Assembly (NCBI RefSeq): GCF_004917065.1
Contig: NZ_SSYA01000001.1
Coordinates: 700,550-764,549, forward strand
Direction of reading: 5' to 3'
Source of the DNA: Geomonas ferrireducens
GTDB taxonomy: Bacteria > Desulfobacterota > Desulfuromonadia > Geobacterales > Geobacteraceae
Length of the DNA stretch: 64,000 nucleotides
Shown: in pieces, positions 42,348 through 50,404 of the stretch
Numbering within the stretch: the first letter of the stretch is position 1
Layout of the letters: every line of letters starts with the position of its first letter
Made by a program: the position numbers and the translations under genes
The notes under the pieces: model-generated
Databases searched by the model: none
What the model was told of the DNA's origin: nothing
What the model saw: the letters and a program-made list of their open reading frames with translations, nothing else

Positions 42348-43283
42348 CTAATTAACCTTGAGGTTTTCTGATGCAGCCTCCTCCTCGAGTGCGGTGCGTA
42401 CCGCCTCATCGTACCCGGTGAGGGGAATGGGGAGAATCGTCCTGATTGCGTCGTCGTGGCAGATCACCTCGTTGCCGAGTCCCTCGATGAGCGGCATGGA
42501 GATCGAGGGCTTGACCGGGGTTATGAGCCAGACCCAGTAGGAGGAAAGCTTGGGAGTGAGAAACGGGACCGGGAATATCTTGATGAATCTCTTCTCGATC
42601 TCGGCGAAGCGCTCCATCATCTCCCGATAGGACAGGAGTTCGGGGCCGCCGATGTCGTAGGTCTGTCCGGCGGTGCGTTCGTCCTTGAGACAACCGACGA
42701 GGTAGGCGATGACGTCCTGTACCGCGATGAACTGGCAGCGTGTGGAGACCCAGCGCGGGGTCACCATCACCGGGAGACGTTCCACCAGGTACCGGATCAT
42801 CTCGAAGGAGGCCCCGCCGGCGCCGATGATGACGGCGGCGCGCAGGTAGGTGGTCTGGAAATTACCCTTTTGCAGGACCCTCGCGACCTCGAGGCGACTC
42901 GCCAAATGCTCCGAGAGTTGATCGCTCTCCTCACCCAGCCCCCCAAGATAAATGACCCGCTTCACCCCCTGCATCTCGGCGGCACGTACGAAGTTTTGGG
43001 CTGCCTGCCGGTCGCGTTCGTCGAACCCGGCCCGGTCGCCTCCCATGGCATGCACCAGATAGTAGGCCGTCTCGATGCCTCTCAAGGGGGCGACCAGTGA
43101 GTTCGCCTCCAGGAGATCACCCTGCGCCACCTCGACCTGCGTGGGGAAGGCGGTCGAGGAACTGCGCACCAGGCAGCGCACCGGAATCCCTTCCGCGGCG
43201 AGGGCGGCAACCAGTCGTCTGCCGATGAAACCGGTTGCACCAGTCACCAGCACCTTGGCACTTGCATTCACACTCTCACTCAC
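42348..43283 (-). CDS. NAD(P)-binding atypical SDR (YbjT/NmrA-like)
   Basis: A 311-residue Rossmann-fold protein with GATGFIGRR (about 12-20) and the atypical SDR region YLGGLGEESDQLSEHLASR instead of the classical YxxxK. Such proteins (YbjT, NmrA, complex-I NDUFA9-like) bind NAD(P)H, and many act as sensors or quinone-linked reductases. The GTG start at 43283 lies 5 bp after AGGAGG, while the longer frame to 43388 has none. Function unknown. Confidence 0.85.
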   Translation of the reverse strand: MSESVNASAKVLVTGATGFIGRRLVAALAAEGIPVRCLVRSSSTAFPTQVEVAQGDLLEANSLVAPLRGIETAYYLVHAMGGDRAGFDERDRQAAQNFVRAAEMQGVKRVIYLGGLGEESDQLSEHLASRLEVARVLQKGNFQTTYLRAAVIIGAGGASFEMIRYLVERLPVMVTPRWVSTRCQFIAVQDVIAYLVGCLKDERTAGQTYDIGGPELLSYREMMERFAEIEKRFIKIFPVPFLTPKLSSYWVWLITPVKPSISMPLIEGLGNEVICHDDAIRTILPIPLTGYDEAVRTALEEEAASENLKVN

Positions 43284-43495
43284 ATGTTCCTCCTGACAAC
43301 CGCCTGCCTTTTGTTTGAACTGAACCAGTTTAGGTGCAGATGAATCGTTGTCAACAGCTCCATGAAACGCTAAAGCGGGGGCCGTCACAGCAGTTTTGCT
43401 GTTTCACAACCTGCCACCCTTGGATTATTATATCGGTTCGGACTCTGAGAAACTTCCATCTGCGTTCCAATAACCAGCTAAAGGAGAAACAAGCA

Positions 43496-43792
43496 ATGAA
43501 AGTCATGGTTGATCTGTGCATCGTTCCCCTTGGTGTCGGCGTCTCACTTTCCAGTTACATCGCTGCTTGTGAGAAGGTTCTGGCCGATGCGGGACTAAAG
43601 ACCGCGCTGCACTCTTACGGGACCAACATAGAGGGAGAATGGGACGAAGTATTCGCCGCCATCAAGCGTTGTCACGAGACCGTCCACGCCATGGGAGCCC
43701 CGCGCATCACCACCACGGTGAAGCTCGGCACCCGCACCGACCGCGAACAAACTATGGAGGACAAGATCAGGAGCGTGAAGGAGAAGATGTAG
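43496..43792 (+). CDS. MTH1187/YqgV-family thiamine-binding protein
   Basis: A 98-residue protein of the thiamine-binding (DUF77) family, with the usual VDLCIVPLGVGVSLSSYIAACEKVL start and LHSYGTNIEGEWDEVFAAIKRCHE middle. Members bind hydroxymethylpyrimidine or thiamine-related molecules and form tetramers. AAAGGAG precedes the ATG. A 67-residue gene follows 7 bp downstream. Confidence 0.88.
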   Translation: MKVMVDLCIVPLGVGVSLSSYIAACEKVLADAGLKTALHSYGTNIEGEWDEVFAAIKRCHETVHAMGAPRITTTVKLGTRTDREQTMEDKIRSVKEKM

Positions 43793-43799
43793 AAAAAGA

Positions 43800-44003
43800 A
43801 TGGTGGCACAGACCGACTCATACAGGAAGTTTCTGGGCGGGGTGTATCGGATGCTCAAGGAGCCGTACTACCGGAAAATGGGTATCACCGAGTTCGGCAA
43901 CGAATTTTGCAGTGCCTTCTGCGGTCAGATCACGGGTTACGCCCCGAAGAACCAGGGCTACGTCGCCGTGAAGGTTGAGTTGGTTTCCAATCCGGAGTCG
44001 TAG
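43800..44003 (+). CDS. Small hypothetical protein (67 aa)
   Basis: A 67-residue soluble protein without recognised family, with two cysteines in EFCSAFCGQ (Cys-x3-Cys). It starts 7 bp after the DUF77 gene and has only a weak site of its own, so it may be translated by coupling. The length and codon use look coding, but the evidence is modest. It has no TM segment. Confidence 0.5.
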   Translation: MVAQTDSYRKFLGGVYRMLKEPYYRKMGITEFGNEFCSAFCGQITGYAPKNQGYVAVKVELVSNPES

Positions 44004-44037
44004 CCGGAGTGCGTAACGAGGCGGTGGGTGTCGCTGG

Positions 44038-44436
44038 TTACCGGTCCTCTACCGAGAGGATTTCGACCTCGAAGAAGACGTCGTGACCGGGGGGAAGGGG
44101 CTCGCGGTACTCGCGCGGGCGACCAGGGAGAGAAAGGGAAACGTCACCTCCCGCGCCGGGGCCGAAATCGTAGCCGACTCCGGGGGCGCGTTCGGTCGAG
44201 AAGGCAAAATGGGAGCCCATCGGGAAAGGAAAGAGGTTGGCCTCGGCGGCGGAAACCCGGACGATGCGATGGTCTCCGGGTACCATTCCCAAGAGCCCCT
44301 GCTCCAGTGCGGGCGGCACCCTCCCGTCCCCCACGACGAACTCCAGGGTGTTACGTTCGCCGACCAGATAAACCCTGCCGTCCTCGAGCCTGCACTTGTA
44401 CCTGATGTTCACCGTTTTGCCGGTTCCGGTTTCCAT
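44038..44436 (-). CDS. FKBP-type peptidyl-prolyl isomerase (SlyD-like domain)
   Basis: A 132-residue FKBP-fold protein. GKTVNIRYKCRLEDGRVY at the start and LEFVVGDGRVPPALEQGLLGMVPGDHRIVRV are the standard FKBP segments, with a loop in place of the IF domain of SlyD. No His-rich tail or signal peptide is present. It probably helps folding in the cytoplasm. AAAGGTGG precedes the ATG. Confidence 0.88.
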   Translation of the reverse strand: METGTGKTVNIRYKCRLEDGRVYLVGERNTLEFVVGDGRVPPALEQGLLGMVPGDHRIVRVSAAEANLFPFPMGSHFAFSTERAPGVGYDFGPGAGGDVSLSLPGRPREYREPLPPGHDVFFEVEILSVEDR

Positions 44437-44514
44437 GGGGCACCACCTTTCAAGGGGTCTTATGAAAACCAGAATATAGTAACGTTGACAATTTCAAACG
44501 CAACCGGTGCCGAC

Positions 44515-45417
44515 TCAGATACCGATCCAGGCAGCCCCGAAAACTCCGGCGGAGTCGCCCAGCCGGTGCCTCAGGATCGGCGTGCGCAGGTCGTTGTGGA
44601 ATACGTAGTGCCGCACCCTTTCCAGGCCGGCATCGTATAGTTCATCAATATTGGATAGCCCGCCCCCCAGGACCACGGCGTCCGGATCGAGGATGGAGAT
44701 GAGTCCGCCCAGGCTGCGGCCGAAGTCGTCGAGGAAGGTGTTGAAGGCCACCAGGGCCCGTGGCTCCCCCCTACGCGCCCCCGCCACGATCTCCTCCATG
44801 GTGAGGCTCACGCCGTTGCGGGTGAGGTAGGCGGCCTCGACACCGGAGCCGCTGATCTTGGTCTCGATGCAACCACGGTTGCCGCAGTAGCACATGGCAC
44901 CGGCCGGGTCTATCGATATGTGCCCCCACTCCCCGCTGATCCGGTGCGGCCCCTCGCGCACCACACCGTCCAGGCAGATCCCTCCGCCGCAACCGGTCCC
45001 CATGATCACGCCGAACACGAGACCGTAACCCGCCCCCGCTCCCTTGCGGCACTCGGCAAGGGTGAAGCAGTCCGCATCGTTACGAACGGCGATCTTCCGT
45101 TCCAGAAGCCGCTCCAGGTCCGCCTGGAAGGGGCGCCCGATGAGGCACACCGAGTTCGCGTTGCGCACGAGGCCGGAGACTTCGTCGACCGAGCCGGGTA
45201 TGCCGATGCCGACGGTGCAGCCGGCACCAGCCGGAACGCGGGAGGCAAGGTCGCGCACAAGCCGCACCACCGATTCGACGATCGCCTGGTACCCCTCGAC
45301 AAGCGGCGTCGCGCGGCGCTCCCGCGTGAGCACGGTATCCCGCGCATCGAGCAGCACCCCTTCGATCTTGGTCCCACCCAGGTCTATCCCGATACGGTAA
45401 AGCTCCATAACATGCAT
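44515..45417 (-). CDS. ROK family sugar kinase (glucokinase-like)
   Basis: A 300-residue ROK protein with the ATP-binding IGIDLGGTKIEGVLL, sugar-binding NDADCFTLAE, EWGHISIDP, and the zinc motif CYCGNRGCIE. There is no DNA-binding N-terminal domain, so it is a kinase rather than a repressor; glucose or N-acetyl sugars are the usual substrates. The ATG at 45417 is 6 bp after GGAG. It may feed glucose-6-phosphate into glycogen or trehalose metabolism, but no such gene is next to it. Confidence 0.92.
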   Translation of the reverse strand: MHVMELYRIGIDLGGTKIEGVLLDARDTVLTRERRATPLVEGYQAIVESVVRLVRDLASRVPAGAGCTVGIGIPGSVDEVSGLVRNANSVCLIGRPFQADLERLLERKIAVRNDADCFTLAECRKGAGAGYGLVFGVIMGTGCGGGICLDGVVREGPHRISGEWGHISIDPAGAMCYCGNRGCIETKISGSGVEAAYLTRNGVSLTMEEIVAGARRGEPRALVAFNTFLDDFGRSLGGLISILDPDAVVLGGGLSNIDELYDAGLERVRHYVFHNDLRTPILRHRLGDSAGVFGAAWIGI

Positions 45418-45440
45418 TTCTTACTCCTGAATCCCATTGC

Positions 45441-45523
45441 TCCCCCTCCCCTTGCGGGAGGGAGTAAGGGGTGGGGATGTTGCCGAAGCGCTACGGCGCG
45501 CAGGCCCGTCAAGGGAGGGGGAG
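45441..45523. repeat. Dispersed repeat, copy A (CCCTTGCGGGAGGG ... GTCAAGGGAGGG)
   Basis: A roughly 83-bp element with the hairpin TCCCCTTGCGGGAGGGA and the later pieces GCGCTACGGCGCGCAGG and GTCAAGGGAGG. The reverse complement of 62281-62370 has the same pieces in the same order. It sits upstream of the ROK gene. Confidence 0.75.
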
Positions 45524-45561
45524 GCCGAGTGCCATTTTATCCACGTAAGCTGGAAATAAAC

Positions 45562-45587
45562 AATAAAAAGCCCCCGGAGACGGGGGC
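45562..45587 (-). terminator. Rho-independent terminator of the Smr-domain gene
   Basis: GCCCCCGTCTCCGGGGGC on the minus strand (plus 45570-45587), followed by TTTTTATTG. It is about 75 bp after the stop of the gene at 45662-46369. Confidence 0.85.
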
Positions 45588-45661
45588 CGTGAGATCAACC
45601 ACTAAATGAATGCTGCGCGGTGTGAGCTAGGAAGAACTGAGCCCCGCCGCTTCGCGTGCCC

Positions 45662-46369
45662 CTACTCCCCGCTCTCCTCCGGCTCCACCTTTTTCTCCTT
45701 CAAAAAGACCACGATCGCCCCGCTCCCCCCCATGTCGTTGGGAGCCTGAACGCATTCGGCAACCATCCCCTTGCCGTTTTCCCTGAGCCACTTGGCCACC
45801 GCCGTCTTCAGCACCGGCTCCCCGGAGGAGTTGTTCCCCTTACCGGTGATGACGAGAACACCTTTCTGACCGCGGTTGTAGGCCCCCTTGACGAAACGCT
45901 CCAGGTTCTCGAGCGCCTCGTCCCTGGTCAGGCCGTGCAGATCGAGCTGGAAATCGAGCCGGATACCTCCGCGACGCACCTGGCGCATCCGGTTCACCGG
46001 AGCGGGACGCGGCGCCGGGTCATCCTCGTGCAACTGATCCTCAAACCTGACGTCGAGTTTCAAGGCGTCCAACGCCTTCAGGAACAGCTGGTGGTCTTCC
46101 TCATCGCGCCGGACCTTCGCCTCCTTATGCTCCTTCACCTTGGCGGGCGCCGCGGCGGGCGTCCCGGCAAGCCGCTTCACGCCAGCCACCGCCTCGAAAA
46201 ACAGCATCTCGTCCGAGAGGTCCTGCCCGATCTTGGCGGCTGGCTCCTCCTTCTTCGGGGGAGGTGGCGCCGCGGCACTGCGCACGTCGAGGGAGGCCCC
46301 TTTGAGCGCCTTGAACGGGGACGAACTGAACTCTTTCTGCTTCGGAATCTGCTTCTCTTTATTTTTCAT
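45662..46369 (-). CDS. Smr-domain protein (MutS2 C-terminal-like nuclease)
   Basis: A 235-residue protein with a disordered, charged N-terminus (Lys/Pro/Ala-rich, about 1-110) and a C-terminal Smr domain (about 145-235): LDLHGLTRDEALENLERF, VLVITGKGNNS, and a final EAPNDMGG-like loop. Stand-alone Smr proteins (YdaL/SmrA) are endonucleases acting on DNA or RNA. I chose the ATG at 46369 (MKNKEK), behind GGAAGGG, and not the upstream one at 46468. Confidence 0.88.
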   Translation of the reverse strand: MKNKEKQIPKQKEFSSSPFKALKGASLDVRSAAAPPPPKKEEPAAKIGQDLSDEMLFFEAVAGVKRLAGTPAAAPAKVKEHKEAKVRRDEEDHQLFLKALDALKLDVRFEDQLHEDDPAPRPAPVNRMRQVRRGGIRLDFQLDLHGLTRDEALENLERFVKGAYNRGQKGVLVITGKGNNSSGEPVLKTAVAKWLRENGKGMVAECVQAPNDMGGSGAIVVFLKEKKVEPEESGE

Positions 46370-46615
46370 GCAGGGGGCCCTTCCCTCTCTTCTGCTCTGC
46401 CTGCGGTCCGACCCGGTGCAACCGTCAAGAACTGCGCCAGCATAAGCTGCTGTTTTTGTTGATGTCAAAGAATTATCCCTGCGTCGACTCAGGAGGTGGA
46501 AATATTAGCCCCCTCCAATTGGCATGGTATACTACCAAGGTTTTTGGGCGGATGTCAACGAAGAGTATCCACGGCCGCGGTCTGCTGGGTCTCGCGCCTG
46601 TGCGGGGGAAGATAC

Positions 46616-48526
46616 ATGGAGAGCTGCAACTATCAGAACGAGACGGCCCGAAAAGACGGTGTGGTCGATTCCGGCCTGGAAATAGCATCGCTGATGGTCA
46701 AGTCCGGGCACCTTGCGGAGCAACAGCTCTCCTACGCACAGCGGGTGAAGGGGAAGCTCGTCACGCCGAGGACGCTGATCGCCGTGCTGCTCGAACTCGG
46801 CTTTTTTAGCCGCGAACAACTGCGCGAGACGCTGCGCAACAACATCGTTTCGGTGAAGCTTGGAGCCCTGCTGGTGGAGCTCGGCTACCTGAAACCGGCC
46901 GAGTTGCAGGCGGCTCTCGGCATCCAGCGCGACGGCGACAACGGCAAGATGCTCGGAGAGATCCTGGTGGAGCAACGCTTCATCGAGGAGTACACCCTGG
47001 CTGAGGCGCTCGCCTTCCAGCTCGGCTTTCCCTTCATCGACCTTGACGCCGCCGACATCGACCGTTCGCTCCTCGCCAAGGTGCCTCAGCACTGGCTCTC
47101 ACAGCACAACTTCGTTCCGGTTAAAGAGGAAGGAGGGCGGGTGACGGTCGCCATCGCCGATCCCTTGAACATGGAAGGGAGAAAGACCGCTGAGAAGCTG
47201 TTCGGCCCGAACACCGTCTTCGCCATTTGCACCATGAAGGCCATCCGCGACGCCTTTACCCTGTTGAAGCGCGGCATCATCCAGGGAGACGGCACCGCCA
47301 CCGACGAACACACCGTAACCGGCATCGTCAACTCCATCTTCGAGGAGGCGCTCAAGGAGGGGGCGAGCGACATCCACATCGAGCCGATGAGGGGGGTGCT
47401 CCGGGTCCGTTTCCGGCGCGACGGCATGCTGATCCTGTACAAGGACTTCGCCAAGGAGCTTGCGCTTCCCTTAAGCAGCAGGATCAAGGTTATGGCCGAG
47501 GCGGACATCGCCGAGAGAAGGAGGCACCAGGACGGCAGGATCTGTTATGAAAGCGCGAAGACAGGCGCCACCCTCGACATGAGGGTCTCCTTCTACATCA
47601 CCATCCACGGCGAGAAGATCGTGCTCCGCCTTCTGAGCATGAAGGGGGAGCTACTCGATCTCAAGGAGATCGGGATGCCGGCGCGCATGCTCGAGCGCTT
47701 CATCGATGACGCCGTCGATACGCCGAGCGGCGTCCTCATCGTCACCGGCCCCACCGGCAGCGGCAAGACCTCGACCCTGTACAGCTGCGTCCAGCACTTG
47801 AACGAGCTCTCCACAAGCATCGTTACCGCCGAAGAGCCGGTCGAGTACGTCATCGAGGGGATCGCCCAATGCTCCATCAACCAGAAGATCGGGGTCACCT
47901 TCGAGGAAACGCTGCGCCACATCGTGCGCCAGGGCCCGGACATCATCGTGCTCGGCGAGATCCGCGACAACTTCTCCGCAGAGATCGCGATCCAGGCGGC
48001 GCTCACCGGGCACAAGGTGCTCACCACCTTCCACACCGAGGACAGCGTAGGCGGCCTTTTGCGCCTGATGAACATGGAGATCGAGGCCTTCCTGATCGCC
48101 TCCACCGTGGTCTGCGTCCTCGCCCAGCGCCTGCTGCGCCGGGTCTGCCCGGAATGCGCCGAGCCCTACCTCCCCAATCCCACCGAGCTGCGCCGGATCG
48201 GCTACAGCAACGCCGATCTGCGCGGCGCCGAGTTCAAGGTGGGACGGGGGTGCAGCAAGTGCCGCTACAGCGGTTACCGCGGCCGGGTCGGCGTTTTCGA
48301 GATGCTGATTCTGAACGAACTGGTGAAAGACGCCATACTCAGCAAGAAGACCTCCTACGAGATCAGGAAGATCTCCACGGAGACGACCGGCATGGTGACG
48401 CTTCTCGAATCGGGGCTTTGCAAGGCGGCCCGGGGGGAGGTCTCCCTGCACGACGCGGTACGACTTCTGCCGAGGATCGGCAAACCGCGCCCGATCGCCG
48501 AGATCAGGCGCCTTCTGGGGGAATGA
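46616..48526 (+). CDS. Type II/IV secretion-system ATPase (GspE/PilB-like) with MshEN-type repeats
   Basis: A 636-residue hexameric ATPase for pilus assembly or secretion. Four tandem MshEN-like repeats at the N-terminus (about 21-44, 53-76, 81-104, 112-135; pattern K-LGxxLVExGxLxxxxLxxALxxQ) can bind c-di-GMP in related proteins. The catalytic domain has Walker A GPTGSGKTS (K384), the Asp box, IIVLGEIRD (Walker B) and the tetracysteine zinc site C511/C514 and C546/C549. No pilin or platform genes are adjacent, so its machine is elsewhere. The ATG at 46616 follows GGGGGAAG. The HDOD gene starts 1 bp after the stop. Confidence 0.92.
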   Translation: MESCNYQNETARKDGVVDSGLEIASLMVKSGHLAEQQLSYAQRVKGKLVTPRTLIAVLLELGFFSREQLRETLRNNIVSVKLGALLVELGYLKPAELQAALGIQRDGDNGKMLGEILVEQRFIEEYTLAEALAFQLGFPFIDLDAADIDRSLLAKVPQHWLSQHNFVPVKEEGGRVTVAIADPLNMEGRKTAEKLFGPNTVFAICTMKAIRDAFTLLKRGIIQGDGTATDEHTVTGIVNSIFEEALKEGASDIHIEPMRGVLRVRFRRDGMLILYKDFAKELALPLSSRIKVMAEADIAERRRHQDGRICYESAKTGATLDMRVSFYITIHGEKIVLRLLSMKGELLDLKEIGMPARMLERFIDDAVDTPSGVLIVTGPTGSGKTSTLYSCVQHLNELSTSIVTAEEPVEYVIEGIAQCSINQKIGVTFEETLRHIVRQGPDIIVLGEIRDNFSAEIAIQAALTGHKVLTTFHTEDSVGGLLRLMNMEIEAFLIASTVVCVLAQRLLRRVCPECAEPYLPNPTELRRIGYSNADLRGAEFKVGRGCSKCRYSGYRGRVGVFEMLILNELVKDAILSKKTSYEIRKISTETTGMVTLLESGLCKAARGEVSLHDAVRLLPRIGKPRPIAEIRRLLGE

Positions 48527-48527
48527 C

Positions 48528-49379
48528 ATGCATGAGAAGCCTTTCGTCGAGGTAGTGAAGGAACAGCTCGAAAGCGAGACGCTCAACCTCCCCGTGTTCC
48601 ACCCTATCGCCGTCAAGCTGCAAGGGATCCTCTCCGGCAAGGATTTCAGCATCGATCAGGTGGTGGCGCTGATCATCAAGGATCAGGCGCTGACGAGCCA
48701 GGTACTGAGGCTCGCGAACTCCGCCTTCTTCAGCGGGCTCGCCAAGGTCACCACGATTACCGACGCCGTGGTGCGGCTCGGAACGCGCGAGGTGGCGAGC
48801 GTCGCCATGCTCGCCTCACAGCAGCACAGCTACAACAGCCTGACCCACCCCGAGCTCAAGTCACATGCCCAGGTGCTCTGGAAACACGCCATCGGCTGTG
48901 CCATCGGCACGCGCTGGCTGTGTGAGAAAAACGGCTATCGGAACCTCGCCCAGGAAGGGTTCATCGCGGGGCTGCTCCACGACATCGGGAGCCTGCTGAT
49001 ACTGAAGGTTCTTGAGGGAATCGTGTTGACCGACGGCGAGCAAAGGGGGGTATCGCGCGAACTGACCAACGAGATCATCGCCGCCATGCACACCGAATCA
49101 GGTTACCAGCTGATGCAGAAGTGGAACCTCCCCGAGGTTTACTGCAACATCGTGCGGGACCACCACAAGGATCTCGAGGAGACGGGTAACGTGCTTTTGA
49201 GCCTCGTGCGCCTGGTGGACCACGCCTGCAGGAAACTGGGACTGGGGGGGACGCCGGAGCCGAACCTGATGCTCGCCGCGACCTCGGAGGCTCAGGGGCT
49301 GGGGATCAAGGAGATCATGCTCGCCGAGCTGGAAATCATGATAGAGGACGCCATGGAGATGGTCACCTCTGCCGCTTGA
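48528..49379 (+). CDS. HDOD domain signalling protein
   Basis: A 283-residue protein with a HDOD domain (about 15-215), a catalytically degenerate HD fold: the segments VVALIIKDQALTSQVLRLANSAFFSG, AIGCAIGTRWL and GLLHDIGSLLIL are seen. Members act in signal-transduction scaffolds rather than as phosphodiesterases. It follows the secretion ATPase by 1 bp and is probably co-expressed. Its 3' end overlaps the PilZ gene on the other strand by 17 bp. Confidence 0.92.
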   Translation: MHEKPFVEVVKEQLESETLNLPVFHPIAVKLQGILSGKDFSIDQVVALIIKDQALTSQVLRLANSAFFSGLAKVTTITDAVVRLGTREVASVAMLASQQHSYNSLTHPELKSHAQVLWKHAIGCAIGTRWLCEKNGYRNLAQEGFIAGLLHDIGSLLILKVLEGIVLTDGEQRGVSRELTNEIIAAMHTESGYQLMQKWNLPEVYCNIVRDHHKDLEETGNVLLSLVRLVDHACRKLGLGGTPEPNLMLAATSEAQGLGIKEIMLAELEIMIEDAMEMVTSAA

Positions 49380-50349
49380 GGAAGTCGATGAACCCCTCGT
49401 CGAAGATGCGCTGCACCTCCCACTTCTCGCCTCGCTCCTTCGCCACCAGGATGGCGCGCACCTGACAGCCGATGAAGGCGATGAGCAGGATCAGGACAAA
49501 CGCCACCTGCAGGCGCCGCACCCACGGCGAAACCTCCGGTTCCGGTTCGGGAAGCACCCGGGGATTCTGGGCGAGCTGCCTGAGCTGCTGCCCCTGTATG
49601 TAGCCGATGAGCCGGTCCCGGTCCGCCTCGTCGATGAAGCGGTACTTAACCGCGGTGCTGAAACGGGTCGTATCCGGCAGCTCGCGCACCTCCACCACCT
49701 CACCCACGATCTCGACGAGCCTCGGCGCGCCTGGAAGGTAGAGGCTCAGCTCGATGAACTGCCCCACAATCATCTTCCGGTTGATATTGATGCGCAGCCC
49801 CCCGCCGGACATGTTGGCGACCACGGGAGGGGCGTCCTTGCGCTTTTCCAGCCGTGCCCTGATCTCCTCCCTGCTGTCCTCGAGTTCCTCGGGCTCGCCC
49901 GGCTCCGGGGTCTGCGCCGCGAACTCCATCTCCAGGCGGCGCTTCAACCAGCGCTGCTTCACGTCCGCCTCGATCTGGCTCAAGGGGAGCCGGAAGTCGA
50001 GCGGCAGGTAGACGTCCTGACGGTAGTACTCGCGCGGCTCGAACGAGTAGACGTCATCCACCAGGCGCAGCACCAGGCGGTGCTCCGCCGTCTCGTCGCT
50101 CACGAGAACGGCGCGGCAGGTCACCCCCCCGTCGTTCTCGGGGATGCCGACGTTCAGGGTCTCCCCGGTCCTTAGCTGCGCCTCCTCAGGAAGCTGGTCG
50201 CGCGACAGGTCGACCAGGAGAAGATCGTCGTCCAGCGTGGCGACCACGCCCCACTCGGGGAACCAGCCGCCCCCTTCCATGGGGATCCCCACCCGGATCC
50301 GCTCCCCCTCGTGGAAGTACCTTGCGTACTGTTCCAGCTCCTGGGCCAT
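49363..50349 (-). CDS. PilZ domain protein with C-terminal TM segment
   Basis: A 328-residue protein: YcgR-like N-domain (about 1-100), PilZ domain (about 105-260) and a TM helix (about 278-300) near the end. The second motif is intact (NMSGGGLRI), but the RxxxR motif reads YRQDVY, lacking the second Arg, so c-di-GMP binding may be weakened or lost. An extended charged insert (about 130-170) lies between the two motifs. The ATG at 50349 follows GGAGG. It is 55 bp downstream of polA. Confidence 0.82.
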   Translation of the reverse strand: MAQELEQYARYFHEGERIRVGIPMEGGGWFPEWGVVATLDDDLLLVDLSRDQLPEEAQLRTGETLNVGIPENDGGVTCRAVLVSDETAEHRLVLRLVDDVYSFEPREYYRQDVYLPLDFRLPLSQIEADVKQRWLKRRLEMEFAAQTPEPGEPEELEDSREEIRARLEKRKDAPPVVANMSGGGLRININRKMIVGQFIELSLYLPGAPRLVEIVGEVVEVRELPDTTRFSTAVKYRFIDEADRDRLIGYIQGQQLRQLAQNPRVLPEPEPEVSPWVRRLQVAFVLILLIAFIGCQVRAILVAKERGEKWEVQRIFDEGFIDFLKRQR

Positions 50350-50404
50350 ACTACCTCCACTGTCATATGCAATAGAAAGCTCTTCGGCGCCGCGCGCCAA
50401 AAGC

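Noticed and set aside
44083-44640. Frame of 185 codons opposite the FKBP gene
   Set aside because: Antisense shadow of the FKBP gene and the start of ROK; no site.
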